From CAWFMO01 sp963817065 (GTDB lineage Bacteria > Actinomycetota > Thermoleophilia > Solirubrobacterales > 70-9): 64,000 bases of DNA. The notes under the pieces were generated by a model, which saw only the letters and a program-made list of their open reading frames with translations, did no database searches and was not told the DNA's origin. A program made the translations under genes and the position numbers. The stretch lies in assembly GCA_963817065.1 (NCBI GenBank), contig CAWFMO010000002.1:434001-498000 (forward strand), written 5' to 3'. Below, one piece after another: positions 23,692-32,128 of the stretch (position 1 is the first letter of the stretch; the number at the start of each line of letters is the position of its first letter).

Positions 23692-23951
23692 TCGAGGACG
23701 TAGAACCCGCCGAGCTGCTCCTTCGACTCCGCGAACGGGCCGTCGGTGACGTCGCGGTCGCCGCCGTTCTCCGGGATCTGGACGGTCGTGGCGGTGGTGC
23801 TCGGCTGCAGGCCCTCGCCCGCGACGAACGCGCCCTTGTCGACCGCCTCTTCGCTGTAGGCGGACCAGCGGTCCATCTCGGCCTTCATGTCCTCGGGGCT
23901 GGCGTCTTCCATGCCGCCCTCCGGACCGAAGAGCGTGAGCATGTATTTCAT
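23592..23951 (-). CDS. YCII-related (DGPF) domain protein, ECF42 partner
   Basis: The protein has 119 residues from ATG 23951, with AAGGAGGAAC in front. It opens with MKYMLTLFGPEGG, and the name-giving DGPF is in DVTDGPFAESKEQLGGFYVL (about 73-92). The fold is a ferredoxin-like dimer with an active-site His/Asp in YciI; members are thought to bind or turn over small molecules. It is the standard genetic partner of ECF42 sigma factors and overlaps the sigma gene, which indicates coupling. It faces the SnoaL-like gene across about 96 bp. Confidence 0.92.
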   Translation of the reverse strand: MKYMLTLFGPEGGMEDASPEDMKAEMDRWSAYSEEAVDKGAFVAGEGLQPSTTATTVQIPENGGDRDVTDGPFAESKEQLGGFYVLDCKDLDEALDWAKRIPLRSGAVEVRPVMVFDES

Positions 23952-24047
23952 CGGTTCCTCCTTGGTCGGCGCGGCGCTTATTGGCCGCATCACCCTAACG
24001 ACGAACAGGAGACACCCAAATCGACAGTCAGAGGTAACAATCCCGTC

Positions 24048-24482
24048 ATCGCCCACCTCGACCACATCCGCTCCTACTACGAGGCGCTCAACACCGGAGA
24101 CGCCGATCTCGTCGCCTCGCACTTCACCGAGGACGCCGTCCACTACTACACGCGGCTCGGCCCGCACGAGGGCGCGGAGCGAATCGGACAGAACTCGAAG
24201 CTGGGGGTCGAGGCGATCGACGGCCAGTGGTATCTCGAGCACGGGATCGAGCAGGGCGACGAGGCGGTGATCGAGTGGACGATGACCTGGCGCGACCCGC
24301 GCTCGGGCGAGAAGCGGCTCGACCGCGGGACCGAGTGGTTCCGGATCCGCGACGGCAAGATCGCCGAGGTCCGCGCCTACCACCACGGCGGCAAGAAGAA
24401 CCCTCAGGGAGACCTGCTCGGCTTCGACCACGCGGCGCGCGGCCACACGATGCTCGAGGACTGGAAGGCGCCCGCCAAATGA
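24048..24482 (+). CDS. SnoaL-like / NTF2-fold protein (start uncertain)
   Basis: About 144 residues. Conserved NTF2-like sequence begins at AHLDHIRSYYEALNTGDADL and continues through HFTEDAVHYYTRLG, to RGTEWFRIRDGKIAEVRAYH (two of the barrel strands). No ATG, GTG or TTG lies in frame before this region; GAGGTAA at 24031-24037 stands 10 bp before an ATC at 24048, used here as a provisional start. The first ATG in frame (24267) would remove half the fold. It ends in an ATGA overlap with the next acyl-CoA dehydrogenase, as the SnoaL-like gene at 17301 is also joined to acyl-CoA genes. A role with an acyl-CoA intermediate is possible. Confidence 0.7.
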   Translation: MAHLDHIRSYYEALNTGDADLVASHFTEDAVHYYTRLGPHEGAERIGQNSKLGVEAIDGQWYLEHGIEQGDEAVIEWTMTWRDPRSGEKRLDRGTEWFRIRDGKIAEVRAYHHGGKKNPQGDLLGFDHAARGHTMLEDWKAPAK

Positions 24483-25657
24483 CCGTCGTGAAGGATTCGG
24501 GCAAGCGCGCGATCCTGCCCCCGTTCGGCGAGGAGCACGAGGAGCTGCGCGAGTCGATCTCGCGCTGGATCAAGGCCGAGATCGCCCCCAACGTCGACGA
24601 GTGGGAGGAGGCCCGCGAGTTCCCGCGCGAGCTCTTCACCCGCGCGGGCGAGCTCGGGTTCCTCGGGCTCAAGTACCCGACCGAGCTCGGCGGCCAGGGC
24701 GGCGACTACCTCCACGACGCGGTCTGGGCGGAGGAGCTCGCGCTCTCTGGCTCCTCGGGCGGGATCGCCGCAGGCCTCGGGGCCCAGACCGGGATCGCGA
24801 CCCCGCCGATCTTCAAGTTCGGGACCCCCGAGCAGCACGAGCGCTTCCTCATCCCGGCGATCACGGGCGAGAAGATCTGCGCGCTCGGGATCACCGAGCC
24901 GGGCGCCGGCTCCGACGTCGCCTCGATCGCGACCTACGCGAAGAAGGTCGACGGCGGCTACGTCGTCAACGGCTCCAAGACCTTCATCACCAACGGCGTC
25001 CGCGCCGACTACCTCGTCTGCGCGGTCAAGACGACCCAGGAAGGCGGCCACGGCGGGATCTCGTTCCTCGTCCTCGAGCGCGAGATGCCCGGCTACGAGG
25101 TGTCGCGCAAACTCGAGAAGATGGGCTGGCACTCATCCGACACCGGCGAGCTCAGCTTCACCGACGTCGAGGTGCCGGACGAGAACCTGCTCGGCGAGGA
25201 GAACGGCGGGTTCAAGCTGATCATGGCCAACTTCCAGTGGGAGCGGCTGCTGATGGCGCTCGGGGCCGCGGGGGCCACCCGCCGCCTGCTCGAGGTCAGC
25301 CTCGCCTACGCCAAGGAGCGCCGGGCGTTCGGGCGCCCGATCGGGAACTTCCAGGTGATCCGCCACAAGATCGCCGAGATGTCGGTCAAGGCCGAGGTCG
25401 GGCGGGCGATGACCTACAACGCGCTGCGCCTCTTCCACGAGGGCCAGGACGCGATCAAGGAGGTGACCGAGGCGAAGCTGTTCACCCAGCGCGCCGCGGT
25501 CGAGGTCGCCGACGAGGCGGTCCAGATCCACGGCGGCTATGGCTACATGCGCGAATACGGGGTCGAGCGCGCGCTGCGCGACGCGCGCCTCGGCCCGATC
25601 GGCGGCGGGACCGACGAGATCATGAAGGAGATCCTCTCGAAGCAGCTCGGGCTGTAG
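24479..25657 (+). CDS. Acyl-CoA dehydrogenase, isovaleryl/long-chain type (second copy)
   Basis: The protein has 392 residues. ALGITEPGAGSD (about 134-145), FITNGVRADYLV, AFGRPIGNFQVIRHKIAEMS (in part) and IHGGYGYMREYGVERALRD show the full fold. As in the copy at 20263, the C-terminal Glu is replaced (IGGGT) and helix G has FQWERLLMALG (about 252-262), so catalysis is of isovaleryl/LCAD type. It is a paralogue of the 20263 gene with many conserved blocks. Its ATGA coupling to an NTF2-fold protein and convergence on the DUF1089 gene (stops abut) define a two-gene operon. Substrate chain length cannot be read. Confidence 0.92.
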   Translation: MTVVKDSGKRAILPPFGEEHEELRESISRWIKAEIAPNVDEWEEAREFPRELFTRAGELGFLGLKYPTELGGQGGDYLHDAVWAEELALSGSSGGIAAGLGAQTGIATPPIFKFGTPEQHERFLIPAITGEKICALGITEPGAGSDVASIATYAKKVDGGYVVNGSKTFITNGVRADYLVCAVKTTQEGGHGGISFLVLEREMPGYEVSRKLEKMGWHSSDTGELSFTDVEVPDENLLGEENGGFKLIMANFQWERLLMALGAAGATRRLLEVSLAYAKERRAFGRPIGNFQVIRHKIAEMSVKAEVGRAMTYNALRLFHEGQDAIKEVTEAKLFTQRAAVEVADEAVQIHGGYGYMREYGVERALRDARLGPIGGGTDEIMKEILSKQLGL

Positions 25658-26242
25658 TCAGACGGCCCGGACCGCGATTCCCGGGTAGTCGATCGCGAGC
25701 CCGGCGGCGTCGTAGACGATCTCGGCCTCGAAGTCGTCCGCGGGCGAGGCGTAGTGGTAGCGGCGGCGATCGCCGTCGTCGGGCAGGCGCTCGTAGCGCT
25801 GCTCGAGCCTCTCGATCCGCAGATCGGGAGCGCGGACGTACGCCGCCGGGGCGTCGGCGCCGTCGCCGACCTCGAGCGCAAGGCGATGGACGGGAAACGC
25901 GTTCGTGAAGGAGGAGGCTTCGAGGTCGACGTCCGGGCAACCGTCGAGCTCAGGCGCCGGCCCGCCGTCGACCGTCCAGCCGCCGTTCCCGTCCGCCTCG
26001 AGGCTGACCTCGTGCCGACCGGCCGCGCTGTGTCCCTTGACCAGCGCGCTCTGCGTCACCCAGTTCGGATTGAGCTCGATCGCGTACTCGATCGCCCAGA
26101 CCACGCCCTCCTCGACCCCGGTCGAGTGGCCCTCGACGCGGTATCCGTCGGCCGCGGCGATGAAGACGACCTCGAAGCCGTCCTGCGCGCCGCGGTGTTG
26201 CCAGGCGGCGACCGGCGGGGGATCCGAGAAGGGCGTCGTCAT
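25658..26242 (-). CDS. Putative glycolipid-binding protein (DUF1089 family)
   Basis: The 194-residue protein starts at ATG 26242. Features of the DUF1089 family are WQHRGAQDGFEVVFI (about 14-28), then GVVWAIEYAIELNPNW (about 46-61), and a final FEAEIVYDAAGLAIDYPGI (about 172-190). The family has a spiral beta-roll fold like LolA/LppX-type lipid binders but without a signal peptide here, so it is probably cytosolic. The glycolipid name comes from a domain database and is not proof of ligand. It diverges from the MFS gene with 12 bp between starts. Confidence 0.82.
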   Translation of the reverse strand: MTTPFSDPPPVAAWQHRGAQDGFEVVFIAAADGYRVEGHSTGVEEGVVWAIEYAIELNPNWVTQSALVKGHSAAGRHEVSLEADGNGGWTVDGGPAPELDGCPDVDLEASSFTNAFPVHRLALEVGDGADAPAAYVRAPDLRIERLEQRYERLPDDGDRRRYHYASPADDFEAEIVYDAAGLAIDYPGIAVRAV

Positions 26243-26254
26243 TCCTTCATTATC

Positions 26255-27952
26255 GTGGCGGTGAACCCACCGATCTCGAGGCCCGCCCGGATCGCGATCG
26301 CGCTCGCCGCGGGGCTGGCGCTCGCCGACGCCTCGATCGTCACCCTCGGTCTCCCGTCGATCCTGGTCGAGCTCGATTCGAGCGTCGAGGGGGTGGCGCT
26401 GGTGCTCGGCGTCTACACGCTTGTCCTCGCGCTGGCGCTGCCGCTCGCCTCGGCGCTCGACCGCCGGGTCGGCACCGCGCGGCTCGCGGTCGCCGGGATC
26501 ACGCTCTTCGGCGCGGCGTCGCTCGCCTGCGGGCTGGTCAACTCGATGGAGCCGCTGCTCGTCCTGCGAGGGGTCCAGGCGCTCGGCGGCGCCGCGACCC
26601 TGGTCGCGGCCTTCGAGCTGCTCGGCGGGGGCAGCGGCGGGCCGGGGCGGCGGCTCTGGGTCGCGGCCTCGGTCTTCGGGACCGCGACCGGCCCGGCGCT
26701 CGGCGGGGCGCTGACCGAGGCCTTCGACTGGCGCGCGATCTTCCTCGCCCAGGCGCCGATCGTGCTCCCGGGCCTGATCGCGGCGATCGCGGCCGCGCGC
26801 GCAGCGGGCCCGCTGAGCCCCGACGACGTCGGCCCCGGGACCTCCTCCCCGCTCCCCTGGCGCCCGGCGGCGGCGCTGGCGCTGCTCTCGGCGGCGCTGA
26901 CCGCGGTGATCTTCCTCGTCGTGCTGCTGCTCGTCGCCGGTTGGAGCGTCGACCCGCTCGCCGCGGCGCTCGCGGTAAGCGTCCTGCCGCTGGCGGCGAT
27001 CGCCGCGTCGCGGATCCCCGGCAGCGGCGAGACCCGCGCCGCCGCGGGCTGCCTGCTGGTCGCGGCGGGGGTCGGCTGCCTGGCGCTGATCCCCGACGCG
27101 TCGGCCTGGTGGACGGTTGCGCCTCAGATCCTCGCCGGCGCCGGGATGGGAATGGCGCTGCCGGCGCTCGCCGGCGAGCTGATCCCGGAGCGGACGCGCG
27201 CCGACGCGGCGCGGCTGCTCTCGATCCGCCACCTCGGGATCGCGCTCGCGCTCGCGGCGCTGGCGCCGATCGTCTCCGCGAGCCTCGACGACACGGTGAC
27301 GACGGCGCGCGAGGAGGGCGCCGCCGCGGTCCTCGACGCGCGGATCTCACCGGAGACCAAGATCTCGATGGCGCCGGCGATCTTCGCCGACATCGACACC
27401 GACGACCCGCGGGGACAGCTCGAGCGATCGATCGCCGACGCGGGCGAGGACCTCGAGGGTGACGAGGCCGCAGAGCTCGACTCGCTCGCCGAGCGCCTCG
27501 ACGACGTCGTCACCGGCGCCGTCAGGACCTCGTTCCGGATCGCGTTCATCGTCACCGCGCTGATGGCGCTCGCGGCGGGGCTGCTGCTGCTCGCCGGCGC
27601 GCTGTCGCCCGCGCGCGGAGTCTCGGGCGGGTTCGTCGGCGCCGCGCTCGCCGCGTGCGTCGCCGCCCTGATCGCCTATGGGGTCGCGTACGCGGGGTCG
27701 GAGCGAGAACGGGTCATGATCGCCGATCCCTGCACCGCCGATCGCGACCTCCCCGACACCGGCGGGATCGGCGGCTTCTTCCAGGACATCTCGCTCGAGG
27801 GCCTCGACCGCGCCGCGTGCGAGTTCGGCTCGAGCCGCGAGGAGCTGCTGCTGGCGCTCTTCGACGACGAGCTCCAGGACGAGTTCGAGGAGGAGCACGG
27901 CGTCGACCCGCGCTCGCCGCTCTCGATCGGCCCCGCGCTGCTCGGGCTCTAG
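26255..27952 (+). CDS. MFS transporter (DHA2-like) with long acidic loop
   Basis: The protein has 565 residues from GTG 26255 (GTG 26261 also possible). Hydrophobic segments fit 12-14 helices. LVLRGVQALGGAATLVAAFE (about 104-123) is motif C-like, and ASALDRRVGTARLAV is the loop-2 motif. Between the last two helix groups lies an acidic, helix-forming insertion of about 95 residues (residues 345-425, with DIDTDDPRG and DLEGDEAAELDSL), and after the final helix a 90-residue acidic tail. Both are probably outside the membrane on the same side. It would export small compounds by proton antiport; the additions are unusual. Confidence 0.82.
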   Translation: MAVNPPISRPARIAIALAAGLALADASIVTLGLPSILVELDSSVEGVALVLGVYTLVLALALPLASALDRRVGTARLAVAGITLFGAASLACGLVNSMEPLLVLRGVQALGGAATLVAAFELLGGGSGGPGRRLWVAASVFGTATGPALGGALTEAFDWRAIFLAQAPIVLPGLIAAIAAARAAGPLSPDDVGPGTSSPLPWRPAAALALLSAALTAVIFLVVLLLVAGWSVDPLAAALAVSVLPLAAIAASRIPGSGETRAAAGCLLVAAGVGCLALIPDASAWWTVAPQILAGAGMGMALPALAGELIPERTRADAARLLSIRHLGIALALAALAPIVSASLDDTVTTAREEGAAAVLDARISPETKISMAPAIFADIDTDDPRGQLERSIADAGEDLEGDEAAELDSLAERLDDVVTGAVRTSFRIAFIVTALMALAAGLLLLAGALSPARGVSGGFVGAALAACVAALIAYGVAYAGSERERVMIADPCTADRDLPDTGGIGGFFQDISLEGLDRAACEFGSSREELLLALFDDELQDEFEEEHGVDPRSPLSIGPALLGL

Positions 27953-27959
27953 GGCCGGG

Positions 27960-29108
27960 CTACTTCTTCTTTTTCTTCTTGACGCACTTGCCGCGCTTCA
28001 GCTTGCGGCCCTTCCTGCACTTCTTCGTCGCGGCGGACGTGGGTTGAGCTGCAACCGACGAGGCAGCCGGCGGCGGCGTCGCCGGGACCGGAACAAACAC
28101 CGTCCCCTCGTAGGCGCCGATGTCCGGGGCGGCTCCGAGCGTCCGCGGCCCGCCGTCGAGATCGGACGGTCCGAGGCCGGGGGCGGGAAGGGCGGCCGCG
28201 GTCCCGAGATCGACCGTCCCCGCCGAGGTCGTCCTCTGGCGGAAATCGCCGTTGGCCGCGTTGACGAAGGCCGGCGGCGAAAGCACGTTCGTGGGGCTTC
28301 CCGGAGGGGTGACGTTGGCGCCGCTCCCAGGGTCATCGTCGCTCGTGTCGTAGTTCGAGTGGTCAACCAGGATGTTGGCCGTAGCCCCTCCGGAGACATT
28401 CGCTTCAATGCCGGTCGCGCCGCTCGCGATCACGTTGGTGGCGAATGCCTGCGCGAACCCCGCCGCGCCGGCGCCGACAGCGAGCCCGTGGCTGCCCGCG
28501 CCCTGGCCAACCGCGGTCACGTTCCGCAGGGTCAGGTTGAGGGGGTCGCCGCCGCTGCTTGAGTTGCCCGCAATTCCGGTCCCGCCCGGATTGGCGTTCC
28601 AGCAGACGCTGTCGCGAATGACCACGGCGCCGGGCGGAGAGCCCGCCGACGCCAAGCAGGCCGTGGGGACGGCGGCCGTCGTCTTGACGTAGACCCGCTC
28701 CGCGGTCCCCGGGGTCAGATTCAGCGGCCCGAAGAAACCCTCCGTCTGATTCAAGGTCACGTCCCTGATCGTTCCTCCGTTGACGATGATCGAGGGTCCC
28801 GCGGTCGAGTTGATGACCGGGCGGGGCGCGCCGGCCTCGCCGTGCATCGTGACTCCGCTGTTGAGGGTGAGCGCGGCGCCGACGTTGTAGGTGTCGCCGA
28901 GCAGGGTGATGTCGTCGGGCGTCATCGAGATCAAGAGCGCGGTTGCGAGCGGACAGGCGTTGGTCGGGTCACTGTCGGTGCACGGAATATCCCCGGTGCC
29001 GGCGGGATGAGCGAAGCGCGAGACGGCGCCCGCGGGAGCGGCGAAAACCAGCCCCACCGCGACAAGCACCCCAAGCGCAGACCAGACTCGCGGAATCCCC
29101 TTACCCAT
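27960..29108 (-). CDS. Secreted beta-helix (choice-of-anchor-like) protein with Lys/Cys tail
   Basis: The protein has 382 residues from ATG 29108. A signal peptide covers about 1-29 (WSALGVLVAVGLVFAAPAGA). The body is made of short beta-strand repeats such as VNGGTIRDVTLNQTEG, LTLRNVTAVGQGAG and ATNVIASGATGIEANV, the pattern of right-handed parallel beta-helices. LDGGPRTLGAAPDIGAYEG (about 325-343) is the polymorphic-toxin/adhesin-like end motif seen in extracellular beta-helix proteins. The last 21 residues are a basic tail with two cysteines separated by ten residues. It probably lies on the cell surface; a polysaccharide ligand is plausible but unproven. Confidence 0.85.
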   Translation of the reverse strand: MGKGIPRVWSALGVLVAVGLVFAAPAGAVSRFAHPAGTGDIPCTDSDPTNACPLATALLISMTPDDITLLGDTYNVGAALTLNSGVTMHGEAGAPRPVINSTAGPSIIVNGGTIRDVTLNQTEGFFGPLNLTPGTAERVYVKTTAAVPTACLASAGSPPGAVVIRDSVCWNANPGGTGIAGNSSSGGDPLNLTLRNVTAVGQGAGSHGLAVGAGAAGFAQAFATNVIASGATGIEANVSGGATANILVDHSNYDTSDDDPGSGANVTPPGSPTNVLSPPAFVNAANGDFRQRTTSAGTVDLGTAAALPAPGLGPSDLDGGPRTLGAAPDIGAYEGTVFVPVPATPPPAASSVAAQPTSAATKKCRKGRKLKRGKCVKKKKKK

Positions 29109-29176
29109 GAAGTCAACGGTAGACGAAAACCGTAATGATCCCGCCGCCCCCACCCCAGCTATCAGGAGGAAAGAAC

Positions 29177-30013
29177 TTGGGACTGCTTGACGGAAAGAGC
29201 GCCATCGTGACCGGATCCGCGCGCGGCATCGGCCGCGCGACAGCGGAGCTGTTCGCGAGCGAGGGCGCCAAGGTGCTGATCAACGACCTCGACGGCGACG
29301 TCGCCGAGGAGGCATCGAAGGAGATCGACGGCGAGACCGCGGCCTTCGCGGGCGACCTGACCAAGGACGGCGTCCCCGACGCGCTGGTCAAGAAGGCGAT
29401 CGACGAGTTCGGCTCGGTCGAGATCCTCGTCAACAACGCCGGCTACACCTGGGACGGCGTCGTCCACAAGATGACCGACGAGCAGTTCCAGGCGATGCTC
29501 GACATCCACACGGTGGTCCCGTTCCGGATGGTGCGCTCGATCGCCCCCCACTGGCGCGAGGCCGCGAAGAAGGAGAAGGAGGCCGGCGAGGAGAACTTCC
29601 GCAAGCTCGTCAACATCTCCTCGATCTCGGGCACGATGGGCAACGCCGGCCAGGCGAACTACTCGTCGGCCAAGGCTGGCGTCACCGGCCTGACCAAGAC
29701 CCTGGCCAAGGAGTGGGGCCAGTTCAAGATCAACGTCAACGCGGTCGCCTTCGGCTTCGTCGAGACGCGCCTCACCCAGGCGAAGGAGAAGGGCGAGAAG
29801 ATGCAGGCCGCCGGCGACTCGGAGGCCGAGGTCGACCTCGGGATCCCCGAGCAGATGCGCGCGATGGCCTCGATGGTGATCCCGCTCGGCCGCCCGGCCC
29901 AGCCCGAGGAGGCCGCCGGACCGGTGCTCTTCCTCTGCTCACCGCTCGGCAACTACGTCCACGGCCAGATCATCAACGTGACCGGAGGCCAGTTCGTGGG
30001 GATGACGAGCTGA
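29177..30013 (+). CDS. SDR family oxidoreductase (FabG-like)
   Basis: This is a 278-residue protein from TTG 29177, chosen because AGGAGGA lies 6 bp upstream and the family starts near the nucleotide-binding motif. VTGSARGIGRATA (about 11-23) binds NAD(P); the active site is Ser in NISSISG (about 147) and Tyr-x3-Lys in YSSAKAG (about 162-168). The C-terminal GRPAQPEEAAGPVLFLCSP is typical of FabG and beta-hydroxyacyl dehydrogenases. It likely reduces or oxidises a 3-keto/hydroxyacyl substrate. It is separated by 68 bp from the divergent secreted protein gene. Confidence 0.9.
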   Translation: MGLLDGKSAIVTGSARGIGRATAELFASEGAKVLINDLDGDVAEEASKEIDGETAAFAGDLTKDGVPDALVKKAIDEFGSVEILVNNAGYTWDGVVHKMTDEQFQAMLDIHTVVPFRMVRSIAPHWREAAKKEKEAGEENFRKLVNISSISGTMGNAGQANYSSAKAGVTGLTKTLAKEWGQFKINVNAVAFGFVETRLTQAKEKGEKMQAAGDSEAEVDLGIPEQMRAMASMVIPLGRPAQPEEAAGPVLFLCSPLGNYVHGQIINVTGGQFVGMTS

Positions 30014-30020
30014 GGGCGCT

Positions 30021-31292
30021 CTAGCGACCCTGGGCGGCGGCGGCCCTCGCCAGCTTCGCGGCGAGGTCGCCGTTCCTCGTCACCGAGACCTCATCGAGCT
30101 CGAGCCAGCCGGCGAGCAGCCGCAGCTCGTCGGCCAGTTCCGCAGCCACTGTGCCGAGGTCAACCCCGGGCTCGGCGAACGCGCCGAGCACCCGGAGCAC
30201 ACCCGCACTGCGGTCGCTCTTGACGTCGACACGCGCCACCAGGCTGTCGCCGAGGAGGAACGGCAGCACGTAGTAACCGTGGACCCGCTTCGCCGCCGGC
30301 GTGTAGATCTCGATCCGGTAGCGGAAACCGAAGAGCCGTTCGGCGCGCGGCCGCGACCAGACCAGCGGGTCGAAGGGCGTCAGCAGCGCGCGGGTCTCGC
30401 GCGCGAGCGTCGGGGGCCGCCCCGCCGCGACGTAGGCGGGGGCGCTCCAACCCTCGACCCGGGTCGGGGTGAGTGCGCCGGCCTCGACCAGCTCGGCCAC
30501 GCGCGCCTTCGACTCCGCCCGCGGCAGGCGGAAATAGTCACCGAGGTCGGGCTCGGTCGCGACGCCGAGGCGTGCTGCCGCGATCAGCAGCAGCCGTCGC
30601 TGCGCCTCGTCCTCGGCCGGGGTCGGGGCGTTGAGGACGGCCTCTGGCAACACGCGCTCGGGCAGGTCGTAGCGACGCTCGAATCGGACGCGATGGGCGG
30701 CGCAGATTCTGCCGGCGAAGAAGAGGTAGTCGAGCGCGATCTTGCCCTCGCTCCAGTCGAACCACGGGTTTCGCGGCCTGCGCACCGGCGCGGCGACGTC
30801 GGCGGCGCGGATCGGGCCGCGCTCGCGCACCGTGCGCAGAACCGACTCGATCAGCTCCGGCTTCTCCGCCACCAGGCGGCGGACCGGTTTGTAGGTGAGC
30901 TTGTCCGCCCGCGCCATCCGCCAGCGCAGCAGCGGCTGGAGCTCGACCGGCAGCAGCGAAGCTTCGTGCCCCCAATACTCGAACAGGGCGCGATCGCGCC
31001 CGGCCCGCGTTGCGGGTCCGGCGGCGGTGTCAGCGTGCGAGGCGAGCCGGTCGAGGGTGGCGCGCGGGTAGGGGCCGAGCCGGGAGAAGAGCGGCAGGTA
31101 ATGGGAGCGGCAGAGGGCGTTGACCGAGTCAAGCTGCAGCAGGCCGACGTCGCCGATCGCACGCCGCAGGTGGCGGACGTCGATCCGGCCCGGTGGCCGC
31201 GATCGGCCCATGCCCTGCGCGGCGAGCGCCGCGCCCCGCGCCTCCGCCGCGCTCAGCTCGATCTCGGCGCCGGCGCTCACCGGCATCATCAT
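30021..31292 (-). CDS. Winged-helix DNA glycosylase, YcaQ/AlkX-like
   Basis: The protein has 423 residues. The family signature Q-x-D is in GLLQLDSVN (about residue 56-64), whose Gln and Asp form the catalytic pair for opening interstrand crosslinks and removing N7-alkyl bases. Later blocks such as LFEYWGHEASLLP and YYVLPFLLGDSLVARVDVKSD (in part) are also family landmarks. It presumably removes alkylated or crosslinked purines. The product of this gene in Actinobacteria often guards producers of DNA-crosslinking natural products, though none is visible here. It begins 36 bp from the CAP gene stop. Confidence 0.88.
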   Translation of the reverse strand: MMMPVSAGAEIELSAAEARGAALAAQGMGRSRPPGRIDVRHLRRAIGDVGLLQLDSVNALCRSHYLPLFSRLGPYPRATLDRLASHADTAAGPATRAGRDRALFEYWGHEASLLPVELQPLLRWRMARADKLTYKPVRRLVAEKPELIESVLRTVRERGPIRAADVAAPVRRPRNPWFDWSEGKIALDYLFFAGRICAAHRVRFERRYDLPERVLPEAVLNAPTPAEDEAQRRLLLIAAARLGVATEPDLGDYFRLPRAESKARVAELVEAGALTPTRVEGWSAPAYVAAGRPPTLARETRALLTPFDPLVWSRPRAERLFGFRYRIEIYTPAAKRVHGYYVLPFLLGDSLVARVDVKSDRSAGVLRVLGAFAEPGVDLGTVAAELADELRLLAGWLELDEVSVTRNGDLAAKLARAAAAQGR

Positions 31293-31327
31293 GGCTGAGT
31301 CGAGGCGCTGTGGTTACTACAGCCGGC

Positions 31328-32056
31328 TCAGCGTTTTTTGCACTTGCGGCGCTTGCCGCGCTTCTTCTTCTTGCACTTCTTCGGCTTCGAGGCGTTGGAG
31401 GGCCCGAAGGAGGGAACGGCCACCACTGGAGTAGGACCGGGCGGCGCCGCGCAAGGGTCGGATTTTCGCGGCGGTGGCAACGCTCCAAAAGCGGGCACAC
31501 CGGTGTCGCCGGGCGGGACGGCCGGCTCGATGCCGAACATCTGCGTGCCGATGATCCCCGGCCCGAGCAGCGCCGTCACCCCGAAGCCGGCAGCGGCATA
31601 CCAGCCTCGCAGCATGTTCTCGTTGTGCCCACAGCTCTCGCGCCATTGGTCGAACAGCGACCACGCCGTCCCGTCCCCCGGGGCGCCGGCGTTGTATGCG
31701 ATGTTCTCCCCCGCCCCGCCCGGATAGCCCTGGAGCGCGGCGCGGGCGCTCGGATCGAGGCCGTCCGGATTGACGTGGTCGAAGAAGTCGCGGTCGTCCA
31801 TGTCGACGCTGTGAAGGCGGGCCGCGGTCGCCAGGCGCGGGTCCCACTGCAGCAGGGGGATGCCGTGGTCGGCGCGGTGCTTGTTGACGAGGCAGAACAG
31901 CGCCGCCTCGACCGTCGGCTGATTCGTGTCGTCGACGACGAGCTCGTCGTTCTGGCAAGCCTTGTCGGCCGCGGCCCCGGCCGGGAACGCCGCGATCAGC
32001 CCCGCGCCGCACACGGCGAGAAGCGCTGCCCGCGCAATCGAGTACTTCGTCCGCAC
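31328..32056 (-). CDS. Secreted CAP/SCP-domain protein with Lys/Cys tail
   Basis: The 242-residue protein has a signal peptide (about 1-30). The CAP domain follows: EAALFCLVNKHRADHGIPLL (about 51-70), then ARLHSVDMDDRDFFDHVNPDG, GENIAYNAG and SCGHNENMLR (about 145-154). The two conserved His and the Glu of the CAP site are present. C-terminal sequence has prolines and then a basic tail with CKKKKRGKRRKC. CAP proteins bind lipids or sterols or carry proteolytic activity; bacterial ones are extracytoplasmic. The tail parallels that of the protein at 27960. Confidence 0.9.
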   Translation of the reverse strand: MRTKYSIARAALLAVCGAGLIAAFPAGAAADKACQNDELVVDDTNQPTVEAALFCLVNKHRADHGIPLLQWDPRLATAARLHSVDMDDRDFFDHVNPDGLDPSARAALQGYPGGAGENIAYNAGAPGDGTAWSLFDQWRESCGHNENMLRGWYAAAGFGVTALLGPGIIGTQMFGIEPAVPPGDTGVPAFGALPPPRKSDPCAAPPGPTPVVAVPSFGPSNASKPKKCKKKKRGKRRKCKKR

Positions 32057-32128
32057 TTTTTCCCCTTCCCAGCCTTCCCAAGCCCGACGCTCGTTGACTG
32101 GGCTCAGTATAGGCGGCGAATCAAGCCG

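Noticed and set aside
29116..29133. ACGGT-N8-ACCGT inverted repeat between the divergent beta-helix and SDR genes
   Set aside because: Arms of only 5 bp in GC-rich DNA are expected by chance; no regulator gene is adjacent.
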